A DNA stretch of 64,000 bases from Filomicrobium insigne (GCF_900104305.1 NZ_FNJC01000003.1:248001-312000); one strand, 5' to 3'; positions 10,045 through 20,061 are shown, counted from the first letter of the stretch. The notes: generated by a model not told the origin, from the sequence alone. Numbers and translations are program-made.

Positions 10045-12018
10045 TCAGTCGCTGTTAAAGCCGTGCTGATACGGATTAAGAGACCAAGTGTGAACGGACT
10101 TCTTTTTCTTTGGCTTCGCTCCTTGCGGTGGACCACCGTAAGAGGAGCCGGAGCTCGAGGAGAACAAGTAATAACCGCCACCGTAGCCGCCGCCATTATT
10201 ATAACCTTGATAATCGTAGAACTCGTAATCCTCACGAGCCATGGCATAGGCGGCCCCCGACTTCGCAAGCTGTTCCATTTCACGCTTCTGCGCCCGGGCT
10301 GGGTCAGATGCAGCGATAGCTGATAGCGACTTCCCTTGGAGCGCTTGGGTTATCCGCTTGTCGTGACCATAGACGTCTTTCAACGTACTCAGAGTGCCGT
10401 CTTCCTCGGCAATCACCGTGAAGTAGACATTGTGAACCGGCACCGGGGTTGGCAGGTCGACGCGATGGTTTTCTTCGGCGCCCCGGCTCAACTGGGCGGC
10501 CACGTCATCACGCGACCAGCCAGCGGTTTCACGCAAGAGCAATTCAGCAAACTGCAGGGGGTCTCGTACGCGGATGCAACCATGGCTGAAGTTGCGCTTT
10601 GAGTTATCGAACAGGTGCTTGTCCGGCGTGTCGTGCATGTAGACCGCATGATGGTTGGGAAACATGAACTTCACCCGTCCGAGCGGATTGCTCGCACCGG
10701 CGCCCATCACAATCGGGATGGATCGAATGTCGGTTTTCGCCCAATTGTAGCGTGCCGGGCTGATTGGCCGACCTTCATGCTGAATACGCATGCCGCGGCG
10801 GGCCAAGACGTCGTAATCGCCGGAAGCTAAGCTTGGAAGCAGGCTCTTGATCTTGATCGAACTCGGGACGCCCCATTCTGGCTTGAAGATGACGTGAGAC
10901 ATCTTATCGGAGAAGACGGGCGTCTGAGTGCTCTCCTTACCGACGATGATCCGCTCGGAGAAAAGGACTTGGTCTCCACGTATCAGCTCGGTCGTATAGG
11001 CGGGCAAATTGTTCCAGATGCGCAACTCGCCAAGATCGCGCGGCAACCACCGCCATTTCTCCATGTTGACCAAGATCTGCTGTAGAGAAACCGTTTCCGT
11101 CTCCTCTGAATCGCCGTCCTTGGGATTGTTGAGCGCTTTACGTACCTTATCGTCGAATACCGTCTTCCGGCGCCAGCCTTGGGTTCGCATAAACTTCGTA
11201 ACGGCGTCGACAAGTTCCTGATCATACAGGTCCTCATCTTCCGGATCGGCGGCCGGTACTTCGAGACGTTCACGTAATTGCGGAATTTGCTCATTCCGCT
11301 GGCCACGCGCTACCCGCTTACCGTAGCTGAATTTGATAGGTTCCGGTTCGGCCTCGGTGGGTTTCTCTTCAGCCGACGCGAAACGTTCTGGAAACTTGCG
11401 TTTCAGGTAGGCTTGACGGAGCAAAAGGAACTGCGGGTGCTGAGGTTGCTGCGCGACGAGAACCGTGGCCGGATCACTCGCCTCTTTCATGCCGCGCATG
11501 AGAGCGGCGGCGTCCACCGACACCTTCGCGCGCTCGTACCACAAACTCAATTCGGTGGGATCGAGCCGGCCACCCTGTGCCTGGACAGCGTAAGTCAGGG
11601 CCGCAAGGGTAATCTCAACCTCGGCGAGAGCCATCTCTTCCGAGGACTTTGCGATGCTGACAGGAATGTTGGCGGTGAACGCATTTGGGTCGAGCCCCCA
11701 TTCATCGGCGCGCTTGAGTTCGGCTATAACGGACTTTCCAGCAGCTGTCAGCCCATCATAGCTGACCCATAGAGGTGCATCGAACTCGGTCGCATAAAGC
11801 GTGCCCAATTCATCGAGCCACCGGGTCATCGTCTCATCGGCGCGCGGCTTACGCTCTGTGATGTCACGCAGAATGGCGGTCTTAAGATCGTCCTGCTCAC
11901 CGACCGTAACGTCTATCGCTGGATCAACGGAGCTGCTCTCGCGAGCATCTACCAAAGGGCTCCCCGCCACCAGAACCAGACTAGAAACGAACAAAACGGC
12001 CAGCCGCATGGGCCTCAC
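10045..12018 (-). CDS. L,D-transpeptidase, YcbB/LdtD-like
   Basis: Periplasmic enzyme that makes 3-3 cross-links in peptidoglycan or anchors protein to it. The 657 residues comprise a signal peptide ending near VDA, an alpha-helical region, a peptidoglycan-binding-like segment around residues 235-300 and a YkuD catalytic domain around residues 350-510. The active-site motif SHGCIRV holds the nucleophile Cys near residue 480, with the upstream MHDTP His. Beyond residue about 590 is an unusual tail rich in Tyr, Gly and Ser, then a Lys cluster (AKPKKKKSV). It faces nlpD, so two cell-wall genes share one terminator region. Confidence 0.92.
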   Translation of the reverse strand: MRPMRLAVLFVSSLVLVAGSPLVDARESSSVDPAIDVTVGEQDDLKTAILRDITERKPRADETMTRWLDELGTLYATEFDAPLWVSYDGLTAAGKSVIAELKRADEWGLDPNAFTANIPVSIAKSSEEMALAEVEITLAALTYAVQAQGGRLDPTELSLWYERAKVSVDAAALMRGMKEASDPATVLVAQQPQHPQFLLLRQAYLKRKFPERFASAEEKPTEAEPEPIKFSYGKRVARGQRNEQIPQLRERLEVPAADPEDEDLYDQELVDAVTKFMRTQGWRRKTVFDDKVRKALNNPKDGDSEETETVSLQQILVNMEKWRWLPRDLGELRIWNNLPAYTTELIRGDQVLFSERIIVGKESTQTPVFSDKMSHVIFKPEWGVPSSIKIKSLLPSLASGDYDVLARRGMRIQHEGRPISPARYNWAKTDIRSIPIVMGAGASNPLGRVKFMFPNHHAVYMHDTPDKHLFDNSKRNFSHGCIRVRDPLQFAELLLRETAGWSRDDVAAQLSRGAEENHRVDLPTPVPVHNVYFTVIAEEDGTLSTLKDVYGHDKRITQALQGKSLSAIAASDPARAQKREMEQLAKSGAAYAMAREDYEFYDYQGYNNGGGYGGGYYLFSSSSGSSYGGPPQGAKPKKKKSVHTWSLNPYQHGFNSD

Positions 12019-12148
12019 CCTCCTCGTGAACCACCCCCGCTTTTTAACCTTTAAGTCAAAGCGGGCCTCTAATACGCAAACTCCGCTACAATAGTTGCGG
12101 TTTCGTGTTTTCCGATCCCATTTTCGGTCAAAAGTAATGAATTTATTG

Positions 12149-13045
12149 CTATTCGACGCGGGTATCCTTACCGAGGCGGCCTGCGAGATCCTGAATGAAC
12201 TGCCATGCGACGCGGCCTGAGCGTCCTCCGCGGGTCATGCTCCACTCCAGCGCTTGGCGGCGCAATTCATTGTCTTCGATGCCGAGATCGAAGTATTTCG
12301 CGTACCCCCGGACCATGTCCAAATACTGGTCCTGCGAGCCATTATGGAAGCCGAGCCAAAGGCCGAAACGGTCCGAGAGGGAGACCTTCTCTTCCACCGC
12401 TTCAGAAGGATTGATTGCTGTAGAACGCTCATTTTCCATCATGTCGCGTGGCATGAGATGCCGGCGATTGGATGTGGCGTAAAAGATCACGTTCACCGGG
12501 CGGCCTTCGATGCCACCGTCGAGAACAGCCTTCAAAGACTTGTAGGACGTGTCATCGTGATCAAATGAGAGATCGTCGCAAAAGACGATAAAGCGGCAGT
12601 CAGCGGCGGCCTTCATATGGTGAAGGCAGCGAGGCAGCGTTGCGATGTCTTCCCGATGAATTTCGACAAGTTTGAGCGCGCCACTCGAAGTCCCACCATT
12701 GCTCTCAGCCTTCAGCCGCAGTCCGACCTCTGCGTGCGCCGCTTTCACGAGCGAGGACTTACCCATGCCGCGTGCGCCCCACAAAAGAGCGTTATTGGCC
12801 GGTAAGCCACGCGCAAATCGTTCAGTATTAGCGAGAAGCTCTTCCGCCGTGCGGTCGACACCCTTAAGCAGGGATAAGGGGACTCGGTTCACGTGTGCAA
12901 CCGGCTGGAAACCTTCCGGCTCTGACTGCCAGACGAACGCATCTGCAGCATCGAAGTCGGGAGCCTTAGGTGGCGGAGGGCTCAATCGCTCCAACGCTGC
13001 CGCGATCCGCTCGAGGATAGCGGCGTCATCATTCAGCTTCGTCAT
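12149..13045 (-). CDS. DUF815 AAA+ ATPase
   Basis: Predicted P-loop ATPase of the DUF815 family, function not established. Walker A is GARGMGKSSL near residue 90 and a Walker B-like segment is FIVFCDDLSFD. The C-terminal part WSMTRGGRSGRVAWQFIQDL is typical of the family. The start ATG at 13045 is preceded by AAGGA at good spacing and gives 298 residues, the family length. A longer frame from 13126 adds 27 unconserved residues. It is divergent from yajC, a neighbourhood common in alphaproteobacteria. Confidence 0.88.
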   Translation of the reverse strand: MTKLNDDAAILERIAAALERLSPPPPKAPDFDAADAFVWQSEPEGFQPVAHVNRVPLSLLKGVDRTAEELLANTERFARGLPANNALLWGARGMGKSSLVKAAHAEVGLRLKAESNGGTSSGALKLVEIHREDIATLPRCLHHMKAAADCRFIVFCDDLSFDHDDTSYKSLKAVLDGGIEGRPVNVIFYATSNRRHLMPRDMMENERSTAINPSEAVEEKVSLSDRFGLWLGFHNGSQDQYLDMVRGYAKYFDLGIEDNELRRQALEWSMTRGGRSGRVAWQFIQDLAGRLGKDTRVE

Positions 13046-13372
13046 AAGGCAAGTCCTTGAGAACGCAGGCGGACGCTTGCGGATCGCGACGCGTTCGCTG
13101 TGATTTTGTGGGCTTGATCGAGACATGCGCTAAGCCTTCCCAGTCCGTCAAGACCGCAGCCAGCGACACTTTAGAAGGGAGGAGGCCGCCTCGGCTCAGT
13201 GCGAGGCGGTTGCAAACGAGCCGCGCGCCTATATATTCGCGCTTCAACGACGACGACCGGGCGATCGTGCTTGACCCATAAGGGGCTTGCGGGAGGGCCA
13301 CCGTCGGCTTGTCTGTATTCGAGACTTTGCCTCTATCGGGCCATCGTCGCCCTCAGAAACGCGAGATATTAC

Positions 13373-13717
13373 ATGTTCATCACACCCGCTCTTGCACAGG
13401 GCGCCGGCGGTAGCGACCCATTCGGCGGCCTTGGGATTCTTTTCCCAATGCTCCTCATGATCGTTATCTTTTATTTCCTGCTGATCCGCCCTCAACAGCA
13501 GCGCGCGAAGCAGCATCAGGAAATGGTTACGAAGGTGCGGCGCGGTGACACTGTCGTGACATCGGCTGGATTCATCGGGCGCGTTACCAAAGCGCCGGAC
13601 GGAGTCGATGAGATCGAGGTGGAGTTGAACGAGACGATGCGTGTGCGTGTGCTCAAGTCTTCACTCCTGGACGTGCGCAATAAGGGCGAACCGGTCAAGG
13701 AGAAGGATGCGAGCTGA
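13373..13717 (+). CDS. yajC: Sec translocase accessory subunit YajC
   Basis: Small inner-membrane protein associated with SecDF. The start at ATG 13373 gives 114 residues: a short Ala/Gly-rich N-terminus, one membrane helix (LFPMLLMIVIFYFLLIRPQQ) with the family motif IRPQQQRAKQHQEM, and a soluble domain with GDTVVTSAGFIGRV. A frame open to 13199 lacks family match upstream of this ATG. secD follows after 156 bases. Confidence 0.94.
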   Translation: MFITPALAQGAGGSDPFGGLGILFPMLLMIVIFYFLLIRPQQQRAKQHQEMVTKVRRGDTVVTSAGFIGRVTKAPDGVDEIEVELNETMRVRVLKSSLLDVRNKGEPVKEKDAS

Positions 13718-13873
13718 GCGCATTCCCTTAAGCGGCGCGGCCTGAATTCGTCTGCGGACTTGGCATGACCTACGTTTTCGGATGCCGGCCGCGGACTAGG
13801 CGCAGCCGATCGACCTAATCGCCATGAGCCCGGACAGGGCTTCAGAACACGGCAAGTAGAAAGCCATAGCCCT

Positions 13874-15508
13874 ATGCACTTCTCTCGCTGGAAGATCTCC
13901 GTCATCGCGGCCGTTTGCTTGGCGGGCGTTTTGACCGCACTGCCCAATTTCCTGAGCAAAGAAACGCTGGCCTGGGTGCCAGACTTTCTGCCTAAGAAGC
14001 AGCTGAATTTGGGCTTGGATCTTCGTGGCGGTGCGCATCTGCTTTTGCAGATGGACACCAAGGAGTTGAAAAAGGACTGGCTCGATAACCTGCGCGGCGA
14101 AGTCCGCAAGATCCTGCGGGACGCCAAGATCCGCTACACAGGGCTAGGGCAGACGGCAGATGCTGTTCGGGTAAAATTGGTCGATCCCGCGCAGACAAAC
14201 GAGGCGTTATCACAACTTCGTAAGTTGGCGCAGCCGGTTGGCGGCGGCATGATTGCCGGAGCGGATAACGATATCGCCGTCAGCGAGTCGGGGGATGGCT
14301 TCATTACTGTCGCCCCTACCGAAGCGGGCATCCACCAACGCTCAACGAACGCCGCAGCAGCTGCTATCGAAGTCGTTCGCCGCCGTATTGACGCCATCGG
14401 CACGACCGAGCCCGATATCGTACGGCAGGGCACCGATCGCATTCTCGTTCAGGTGCCTGGTTTCGACGATACCAAAAAGCTGAAAGACCTGATCGGACAG
14501 ACAGCGCGTTTGAGCTTCCACGACGTGCATCAGCAGATGAGCGCCGAAGAGGCCCGGCAAACGCGCGTCCCTCCAGGCTATGTGATCTATCCTGATCAGG
14601 ACGATCCGAACCATGAATACCTGGTGCAGGAAACACCGGTCGTTTACGGCGAAGACCTGACCGATGCACAACCTGGGTTCGATAGCCGTACCAACGAACC
14701 GATCATTACCTTCAGATTTAATCAAAGAGCGGCGCGCATCTTTGGCGAATACAGTTCTCGCCATGTTGGCCGGCCGTTCGCCATCGTCCTCGACAATGGT
14801 GTGATCAACGGCAAGCGCGATGTGAAGGTGCTGTCAGCGCCGGTTATTCGTGAGCCGATCCTCGGCGGCACGGGTCAGATTTCCGGTAGTTTCACGGTGG
14901 ACCAAGCGAATAATCTGGCGATTCAGCTTCGCTCCGGCGCATTGCCGGCAACACTGTCCGTGATCGAAGAACGGACCGTTGGTCCCTCGCTTGGCGCGGA
15001 CTCCATTGAGGCCGGAATCCTGGCGGGCATCATTGGAAGTATCGCCGTTTCGGGCTTCATCATTTTCGCCTATGGGCTCTTCGGGCTATTTGCGATCCTG
15101 GCGGTCGCGATAAACCTGTGTTTGATCGTCGGCTTGATGTCGACAATCGGATCCACGTTGACGCTTCCCGGTATTGCTGGCCTCGTCTTGACCGTCGGCA
15201 TGGCCGTCGATTCTAACGTGCTGATTTATGAGCGCATTCGTGAAGAGATGCGAAACGGTAAGCAGCCAATTTCCGCGATCGACAGCGGATTCCAACGTGC
15301 GTTGGGAACCATTGTCGACAGTAACCTCACCACGATGATTGCGGGCCTAGTTATGTTCTGGCTCGGAGCCGGACCGGTTCGCGGCTTTGCCGTCACCTTG
15401 TGTCTCGGAATTTTGGCCACGATGTTCACTGCCTTCACTGTCACGCGCCTCATGGTATCGCTGTGGATTGCGAGCCAGAAGACCCGCAAAATCCCTGCAC
15501 CGCTTTAA
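13874..15508 (+). CDS. secD: protein translocase subunit SecD
   Basis: Proton-motive-force-driven subunit that assists Sec export from the periplasmic side. The 544 residues have one N-terminal membrane helix, the LGLDLRGGAHLLLQMD motif near residue 50, a large periplasmic region (P1 head and base) and five C-terminal membrane helices with VGMAVDSNVLIYERIREE, the conserved RND-like segment. secF starts 19 bases after its stop. Confidence 0.96.
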   Translation: MHFSRWKISVIAAVCLAGVLTALPNFLSKETLAWVPDFLPKKQLNLGLDLRGGAHLLLQMDTKELKKDWLDNLRGEVRKILRDAKIRYTGLGQTADAVRVKLVDPAQTNEALSQLRKLAQPVGGGMIAGADNDIAVSESGDGFITVAPTEAGIHQRSTNAAAAAIEVVRRRIDAIGTTEPDIVRQGTDRILVQVPGFDDTKKLKDLIGQTARLSFHDVHQQMSAEEARQTRVPPGYVIYPDQDDPNHEYLVQETPVVYGEDLTDAQPGFDSRTNEPIITFRFNQRAARIFGEYSSRHVGRPFAIVLDNGVINGKRDVKVLSAPVIREPILGGTGQISGSFTVDQANNLAIQLRSGALPATLSVIEERTVGPSLGADSIEAGILAGIIGSIAVSGFIIFAYGLFGLFAILAVAINLCLIVGLMSTIGSTLTLPGIAGLVLTVGMAVDSNVLIYERIREEMRNGKQPISAIDSGFQRALGTIVDSNLTTMIAGLVMFWLGAGPVRGFAVTLCLGILATMFTAFTVTRLMVSLWIASQKTRKIPAPL

Positions 15509-15527
15509 TCTGGAGGCGCCACGCACC

Positions 15528-16499
15528 ATGTTCAAAGGCGTTGATTTCTGGCCCCACCGTCGACAGTTCGACCTCTTGCGCCTGCGCAGGCCGCTCGTCA
15601 TTCTCACGGCCTTCTTGCTGTTCGTCGTGATGAGCTCGCTGTTCAGCAAAGGGCTCAATTTCGGCATCGACTTCAAGGGCGGTTCGCTCCTCGAAGTCCA
15701 ATCCAAATCCGGTCCCGTAGACATCGCGGACTTGCGTGGAAAGTTGTCTAGCCTGGGGCTGGGCGACGTCCAGATTCAGGGGTTGGATCGTCCGGAAGAC
15801 GCTTTGATCCGTGTGGAACAGCAGGCGGCGAGTGCAGATTTGTCAGTCGAGCAGGCCCAGCAGGCGGCGGCCGATAAAGTTCGCGCGGCGCTTGGCGATA
15901 ACATTGAGATCCGACGCGTCGAAGTCGTGGGGCCTGGTGTTTCGGGTGAACTGAAACAAGCTGGTATGATCGCAGTCTGTTTGGCCAGTATTGGGATCCT
16001 GCTTTATGTTTGGTTCCGCTTCGAATGGCAGTTCGGTGTCGCTGCGATCATCGCCACCGTTCATGATATCTCTCTGACGCTCGGAGCCTTCAGTCTTCTG
16101 AATCTGGACTTCGGGTTGAACGAGGTCGCGGCCTTGCTCACGCTGGCGGGCTATTCGATTAACGACACCGTGGTCATATTTGACCGCATTCGCGAAAACT
16201 TGCGGCGGTACAAGAAGATGCCGCTCGCCCAGCTCGTGAACCTGTCGGTCAACGAAACGCTGTCGCGCACGATCATTACGTCGTTGTCGACGTTCCTGGC
16301 TGTTTTTGCGATCTACGTGTTCGGTGGCGAGGTCATCCATAACTTCGCGTTCGCCATGCTGTTCGGCATCGTGGCCGGTACGTGGTCGACGATCGTAATC
16401 GCGGCACCGTTTCTTGTTTGGGTTGGCGTGAAGCGCGATTGGTCCGGTACGGACACAGCGGTCGCCGGCCGAGGAGCGGCGGCTGCGGCCAAAGCGTAA
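15528..16499 (+). CDS. secF: protein translocase subunit SecF
   Basis: Partner of SecD. The ATG at 15528, with GGAGG about 8 bases upstream, gives a 323-residue protein beginning MFKGVDFWPHRRQFD. A longer frame overlapping secD is not conserved. Key segments are GIDFKGGSLLEV near residue 45 and the membrane motif GYSINDTVVIFDRIREN. The Ala-rich C-terminus is short. It is followed 57 bases later by the Mth938-domain gene. Confidence 0.95.
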   Translation: MFKGVDFWPHRRQFDLLRLRRPLVILTAFLLFVVMSSLFSKGLNFGIDFKGGSLLEVQSKSGPVDIADLRGKLSSLGLGDVQIQGLDRPEDALIRVEQQAASADLSVEQAQQAAADKVRAALGDNIEIRRVEVVGPGVSGELKQAGMIAVCLASIGILLYVWFRFEWQFGVAAIIATVHDISLTLGAFSLLNLDFGLNEVAALLTLAGYSINDTVVIFDRIRENLRRYKKMPLAQLVNLSVNETLSRTIITSLSTFLAVFAIYVFGGEVIHNFAFAMLFGIVAGTWSTIVIAAPFLVWVGVKRDWSGTDTAVAGRGAAAAAKA

Positions 16500-16556
16500 A
16501 CTCGGATTGCCACGGCGCATGCGCAGGCGTGCTTAGCCGGATGGGCAGGAACCGCG

Positions 16557-16937
16557 ATGACGCAGACCGACCTGGCTCGCTATCCCTATCCCACCGCCAT
16601 AACTGCATATGGCGGTGGAGGCTTTCGCTTCGCCGAAATGAGCCACAGAGGATCGCTGCTTTGTTTGCCGAGCGGAATTTACGCTTGGGGCGTGGACGAT
16701 CCGGTATCGGTCAGCGTAGAGACACTACAGCCCGTACTTGACGAGGCCGAACGTATAGAGATCCTTCTACTGGGGACGGGGCCGACGCAGGTGTTCGCCA
16801 CGCCAGAGTTGCGCGCTCGGTTTGCTGAAAGCGGCATGTCGCTGGAACCCATGGCAACGGGCGCGGCAGCACGCACCTACAATGTGTTGCTAGCAGAAGG
16901 TCGAGCGGTTGCCGCGGCGATGATCGCGGTTCCCTGA
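16557..16937 (+). CDS. Mth938-domain protein (NDUFAF3 homologue)
   Basis: 126-residue protein of the Mth938/DUF498 fold, related to the mitochondrial complex I assembly factor NDUFAF3. The family pattern is seen in the YGGGGFRF segment near residue 18, WGVDDPVSV, and EILLLGTGPTQVF near residue 70. Bacterial members have no established biochemical role. Its place directly after secDF and before a squalene/phytoene-synthase-like gene is a conserved alphaproteobacterial arrangement. It may assist membrane-protein assembly, but that is inference. Confidence 0.85.
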   Translation: MTQTDLARYPYPTAITAYGGGGFRFAEMSHRGSLLCLPSGIYAWGVDDPVSVSVETLQPVLDEAERIEILLLGTGPTQVFATPELRARFAESGMSLEPMATGAAARTYNVLLAEGRAVAAAMIAVP

Positions 16938-16978
16938 GATCATGCCCGGTCTGGATACCGGGTGGTAGGGATATCAGG

Positions 16979-17815
16979 ATGGAAAGTGATCTGCTGCAGC
17001 ACGTTCGTGACACAGCCCGCACATATGCGCCAGATCGCTACCTGGCGGCCCTTTTGGCCCCCAAGTCCTACCGCGATGACCTCATCATACTTGCCGCTTT
17101 TCTCGGTGAGATGGAACGTATCCCGAAGATTGTGCGAGAACCGGCGCTGGGTGAAATCCGTCTGCAATGGTGGCGTGATTGGCTCGAAAACCTCGAAACA
17201 CGGCCCACAACTGGCAATCCCTTGGCTGATGCCATGGGCGAGGTCATCGGGCGCCACAACTTGCCGCGAAAGTTTTTTGCCGATCTCTTCGACGCGCGCA
17301 CCGAGGACTTCTACGCGGACCCAGTGTCAGGCCCGAAAGCATTCATGCATTATGTTGATCGTTCGGAGACAGGCCCCTTCCGTCTAGCGACCGGCATCAC
17401 CGGGGCGCATCTCAGTCCGGCCGATGACGCAAAGTTATGTGCAGCGGCGCGCGCGTATGGCACCGTTCGATGCCTGCTCCATTTGCCATTCGCCATCAGC
17501 CGCGGCCGTTGGCCCCTGCCAGCCGAATATCTCGACATTGACGTTACGCGGCTGGGAGAGGCGGACAATAAGCTGGCGGCGGCACGAACGCGTAACGTCG
17601 CGATAGAAATCGCCAGAGATGAACTCGCTCATGTTCGCGCTGATAATACAAGGCTTTCCCGCGACTTGTTGTCAGCTCTTTTGCCGGCTGCCCTCATCGA
17701 GCCCTATTTGCAGGCTTTGCAGAGAGAGGACAACTGGCTGCAAACGCCAGTCGAAATTTCGCCGCTGACACGCGTATGGCGGCTGTGGCGTGCATGGCAG
17801 CGGGCGAAATTGTAA
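16979..17815 (+). CDS. squalene/phytoene synthase-like protein (NDUFAF6-like)
   Basis: 278-residue all-alpha isoprenoid-synthase-fold protein. Recognisable are EIRLQWWRDWLEN near residue 60, typical of the NDUFAF6 branch, and NPLADAMGEVIGRHNLP. Canonical synthases carry two Asp-rich DxxxD motifs. Here the second region reads DIDVTRLGEADN, and the first motif is not clear, so true synthase activity is doubtful. It starts 41 bases after the Mth938-domain gene, pairing homologues of two complex I assembly factors. Confidence 0.82.
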   Translation: MESDLLQHVRDTARTYAPDRYLAALLAPKSYRDDLIILAAFLGEMERIPKIVREPALGEIRLQWWRDWLENLETRPTTGNPLADAMGEVIGRHNLPRKFFADLFDARTEDFYADPVSGPKAFMHYVDRSETGPFRLATGITGAHLSPADDAKLCAAARAYGTVRCLLHLPFAISRGRWPLPAEYLDIDVTRLGEADNKLAAARTRNVAIEIARDELAHVRADNTRLSRDLLSALLPAALIEPYLQALQREDNWLQTPVEISPLTRVWRLWRAWQRAKL

Positions 17816-17888
17816 CGCTCAACGCAATCAGGCAGCGGTTCGCTTGCGCTGCCATCGAACTGAACTCCGACGGAGTAGACGCCGAGCC

Positions 17889-19904
17889 ATGCTGCTAACG
17901 CGAATACTGCGCTATCCGGTCCTTTTGCTTTCAGCTCTTTTGCTTTCGGCACACGTTGTTGAGGCGCAGACGTTTGATGTCGCTCCCGACGTGACGCAGG
18001 CGCCGTTGCCTGCCATAGAGCAGCCTGAAGGTTTTACGGGGCTGCCCCCTGCAGCCATGCCCGATTTGCCCGCCATCGAGTGGCGCGTTGCAAATCCGTT
18101 CCGCTTCTTCAGCAATCCACGTGATACCGAGGTTCACCGCGCAACATGGTTGGCCTTGTCGCCTGCCGAGCGGCGCACGCCCGTCCTTTCCGCAGAGCGC
18201 GCATTGTCGTCGCGTCATGAAGATGGCTGGGCCGCCACCATGGTGGATGACGTTTGCTGGGACACAAAACGCAATCGCTATCGTTGTCCCGGGAAAAAAG
18301 AGGCTTACGCGACGCCCACGAGCCACACGATCATTGCTTCGCTCAAGAATATTCCTGAGGCCGGCTTGGTGGATTGCACGTGGCTCACCGCACCCCATGG
18401 TGGCGACCGCTTACGCGGTGACGCGATCACCGCACCGTGTCATCGTCCCGTGGAATTATCCATTCCCTATCCTGCCGGCGCGACGATCGAAGTTGAGATC
18501 GGATCACGGCGCATCGCCACGACAGACGCCAGCGTCACGGATTTGTTCATTGTCGGTATGGGAGATAGCTTCGCGGCGGGCGATGGCAATCCAGACATTC
18601 CCGTGGAGTTTTCCCGGGAGCGGAGCGCGGACTACGGGAGCGATGGAGAATTCAGCCTGGCTGGTTTCCCGGCTCGCGTCGGTAACTGGAATGAGATTGG
18701 CGACAAAGCCTTCATTAAGGGAAATGCGCGTTGGCTGGATCAGGCCTGTCATCGCTCGCTGTATTCGCACCAGGCGAGAGCCGCGCTCCAATTGGCGATC
18801 GAAGAGCCTCACCGGGCAGTGACTTACGTCGGGCTTGCCTGCTCTGGCGCCGAAACAATCTTCGGGCTGTTTTTGCGCTACAAGGGCAATGAATGGGTCG
18901 AGAATCCACCGGAGCTATCGCAGATCTCCGCCGCAGCAGAGGTCATGTGCGGAAAGCATGACGCCGAGCCTCACGATCTTCCCGAAGCCTACCACATGCG
19001 CGGGCGACTGAAAGAACTAGAGGGCGGCCTAGTTCTGCGCAAATGTGATGCTCAGTTTTCTCGCAAAATCGATTTGCTCTTTCTGTCGGTGGGGGGCAAC
19101 GACATCGGCTTCGCGCGGTTGCTGGCCAACGCGATATTAGCCAACGAGTCGTTGCTGCGAAAATTGAGCGGTTGGATTGGAGGCGTCTACGGAACGGCGG
19201 AAGCCACTATTGCCCTGCGCGCACTGGATGATCGCTACAAATCCCTCAACCGCGCCCTGCACAACATTTTGCATATCCCGTGGGACGAGCCCGATCGCAT
19301 CATTCTAACCGCGTATCCCGGATTAGCTCTGATGGGCGACGGCAGCGCTGTTTGTCCGGATGGACGTGCCGGGATGGAAATCGTCAGCGATTTCGCTCTC
19401 AGCAGTGCGCGTGCCCGGGAAGGTATCTGGATCGCTGATAAGTTGCATCATGTGATGGAAGATAGCGCGCGGCGCTACGGCTGGTCATTTGCCCAGCGGC
19501 ATCGCGGAGCATTCATCGGACGCGGCATCTGCGCGGGCTTCACTCAAAGCGCATTCTCTATCGCCGACGATCTTCGCCTTCCGCGCAAAGTGGAGAACAA
19601 GTGGGTGCCGTATAACCCTGCGGATTATCGCTCATATGCCTCGCGACAGAGGTGGTTCCGTACACCGAACGACGCGTTTTTGACGGGAAATTTCCACGTC
19701 ACTCCGTCGCTCCTGCAAAAAGTACTAAAATTCGATACCTTTTCTTGGTTCCAATTGCTGCTCGCATCGACCTATTCGGGAGCCTTTCATCCAACCGCGG
19801 AAGGGCAAGCGGCAATGGCGGATTCCCTACTGGAAATCGCGCGACCAGTGCTTGATCGCTATCACCGCCGCAATCACCGGGCGGATCTCTCCGCGCCGTT
19901 ATAA
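17889..19904 (+). CDS. secreted SGNH/GDSL-type hydrolase
   Basis: Exported 671-residue protein. The start at ATG 17889 gives a clear signal peptide (hydrophobic LLLSALLLSAHVVEA). A frame open to 17790 precedes it without sense. The nucleophile block is VGMGDSFAAGDGN near residue 225, the oxyanion Asn block is SVGGNDIGFA near residue 402, and the catalytic His block is SGAFHPTAEGQ near residue 637. This order matches SGNH esterases. The substrate is unknown. The 200 N-terminal residues lack a recognised domain, and long inserts separate the blocks. Confidence 0.8.
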   Translation: MLLTRILRYPVLLLSALLLSAHVVEAQTFDVAPDVTQAPLPAIEQPEGFTGLPPAAMPDLPAIEWRVANPFRFFSNPRDTEVHRATWLALSPAERRTPVLSAERALSSRHEDGWAATMVDDVCWDTKRNRYRCPGKKEAYATPTSHTIIASLKNIPEAGLVDCTWLTAPHGGDRLRGDAITAPCHRPVELSIPYPAGATIEVEIGSRRIATTDASVTDLFIVGMGDSFAAGDGNPDIPVEFSRERSADYGSDGEFSLAGFPARVGNWNEIGDKAFIKGNARWLDQACHRSLYSHQARAALQLAIEEPHRAVTYVGLACSGAETIFGLFLRYKGNEWVENPPELSQISAAAEVMCGKHDAEPHDLPEAYHMRGRLKELEGGLVLRKCDAQFSRKIDLLFLSVGGNDIGFARLLANAILANESLLRKLSGWIGGVYGTAEATIALRALDDRYKSLNRALHNILHIPWDEPDRIILTAYPGLALMGDGSAVCPDGRAGMEIVSDFALSSARAREGIWIADKLHHVMEDSARRYGWSFAQRHRGAFIGRGICAGFTQSAFSIADDLRLPRKVENKWVPYNPADYRSYASRQRWFRTPNDAFLTGNFHVTPSLLQKVLKFDTFSWFQLLLASTYSGAFHPTAEGQAAMADSLLEIARPVLDRYHRRNHRADLSAPL

Positions 19905-19955
19905 CGGTGTCGGACCTTGCGCGAGCAAACAATAAACTATCGATGCGTGGAAACG

Positions 19956-19992
19956 ATCAAAGCAGACCCGAAGACGGATCCGCTTTGATTTT
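19956..19992 (+). terminator. terminator-like hairpin after the GDSL hydrolase gene
   Basis: ATCAAAGC at 19956-19963 pairs with GCTTTGAT at 19982-19989, with partial pairing inside the loop, and a short TTTTA follows. Confidence 0.55.
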
Positions 19993-20061
19993 AGGCGTTG
20001 GTCTTAAAACCGGCGGGATCGACTCAAGCCCACTCAATCCGCTGACCTTGAATAAGCTTTA

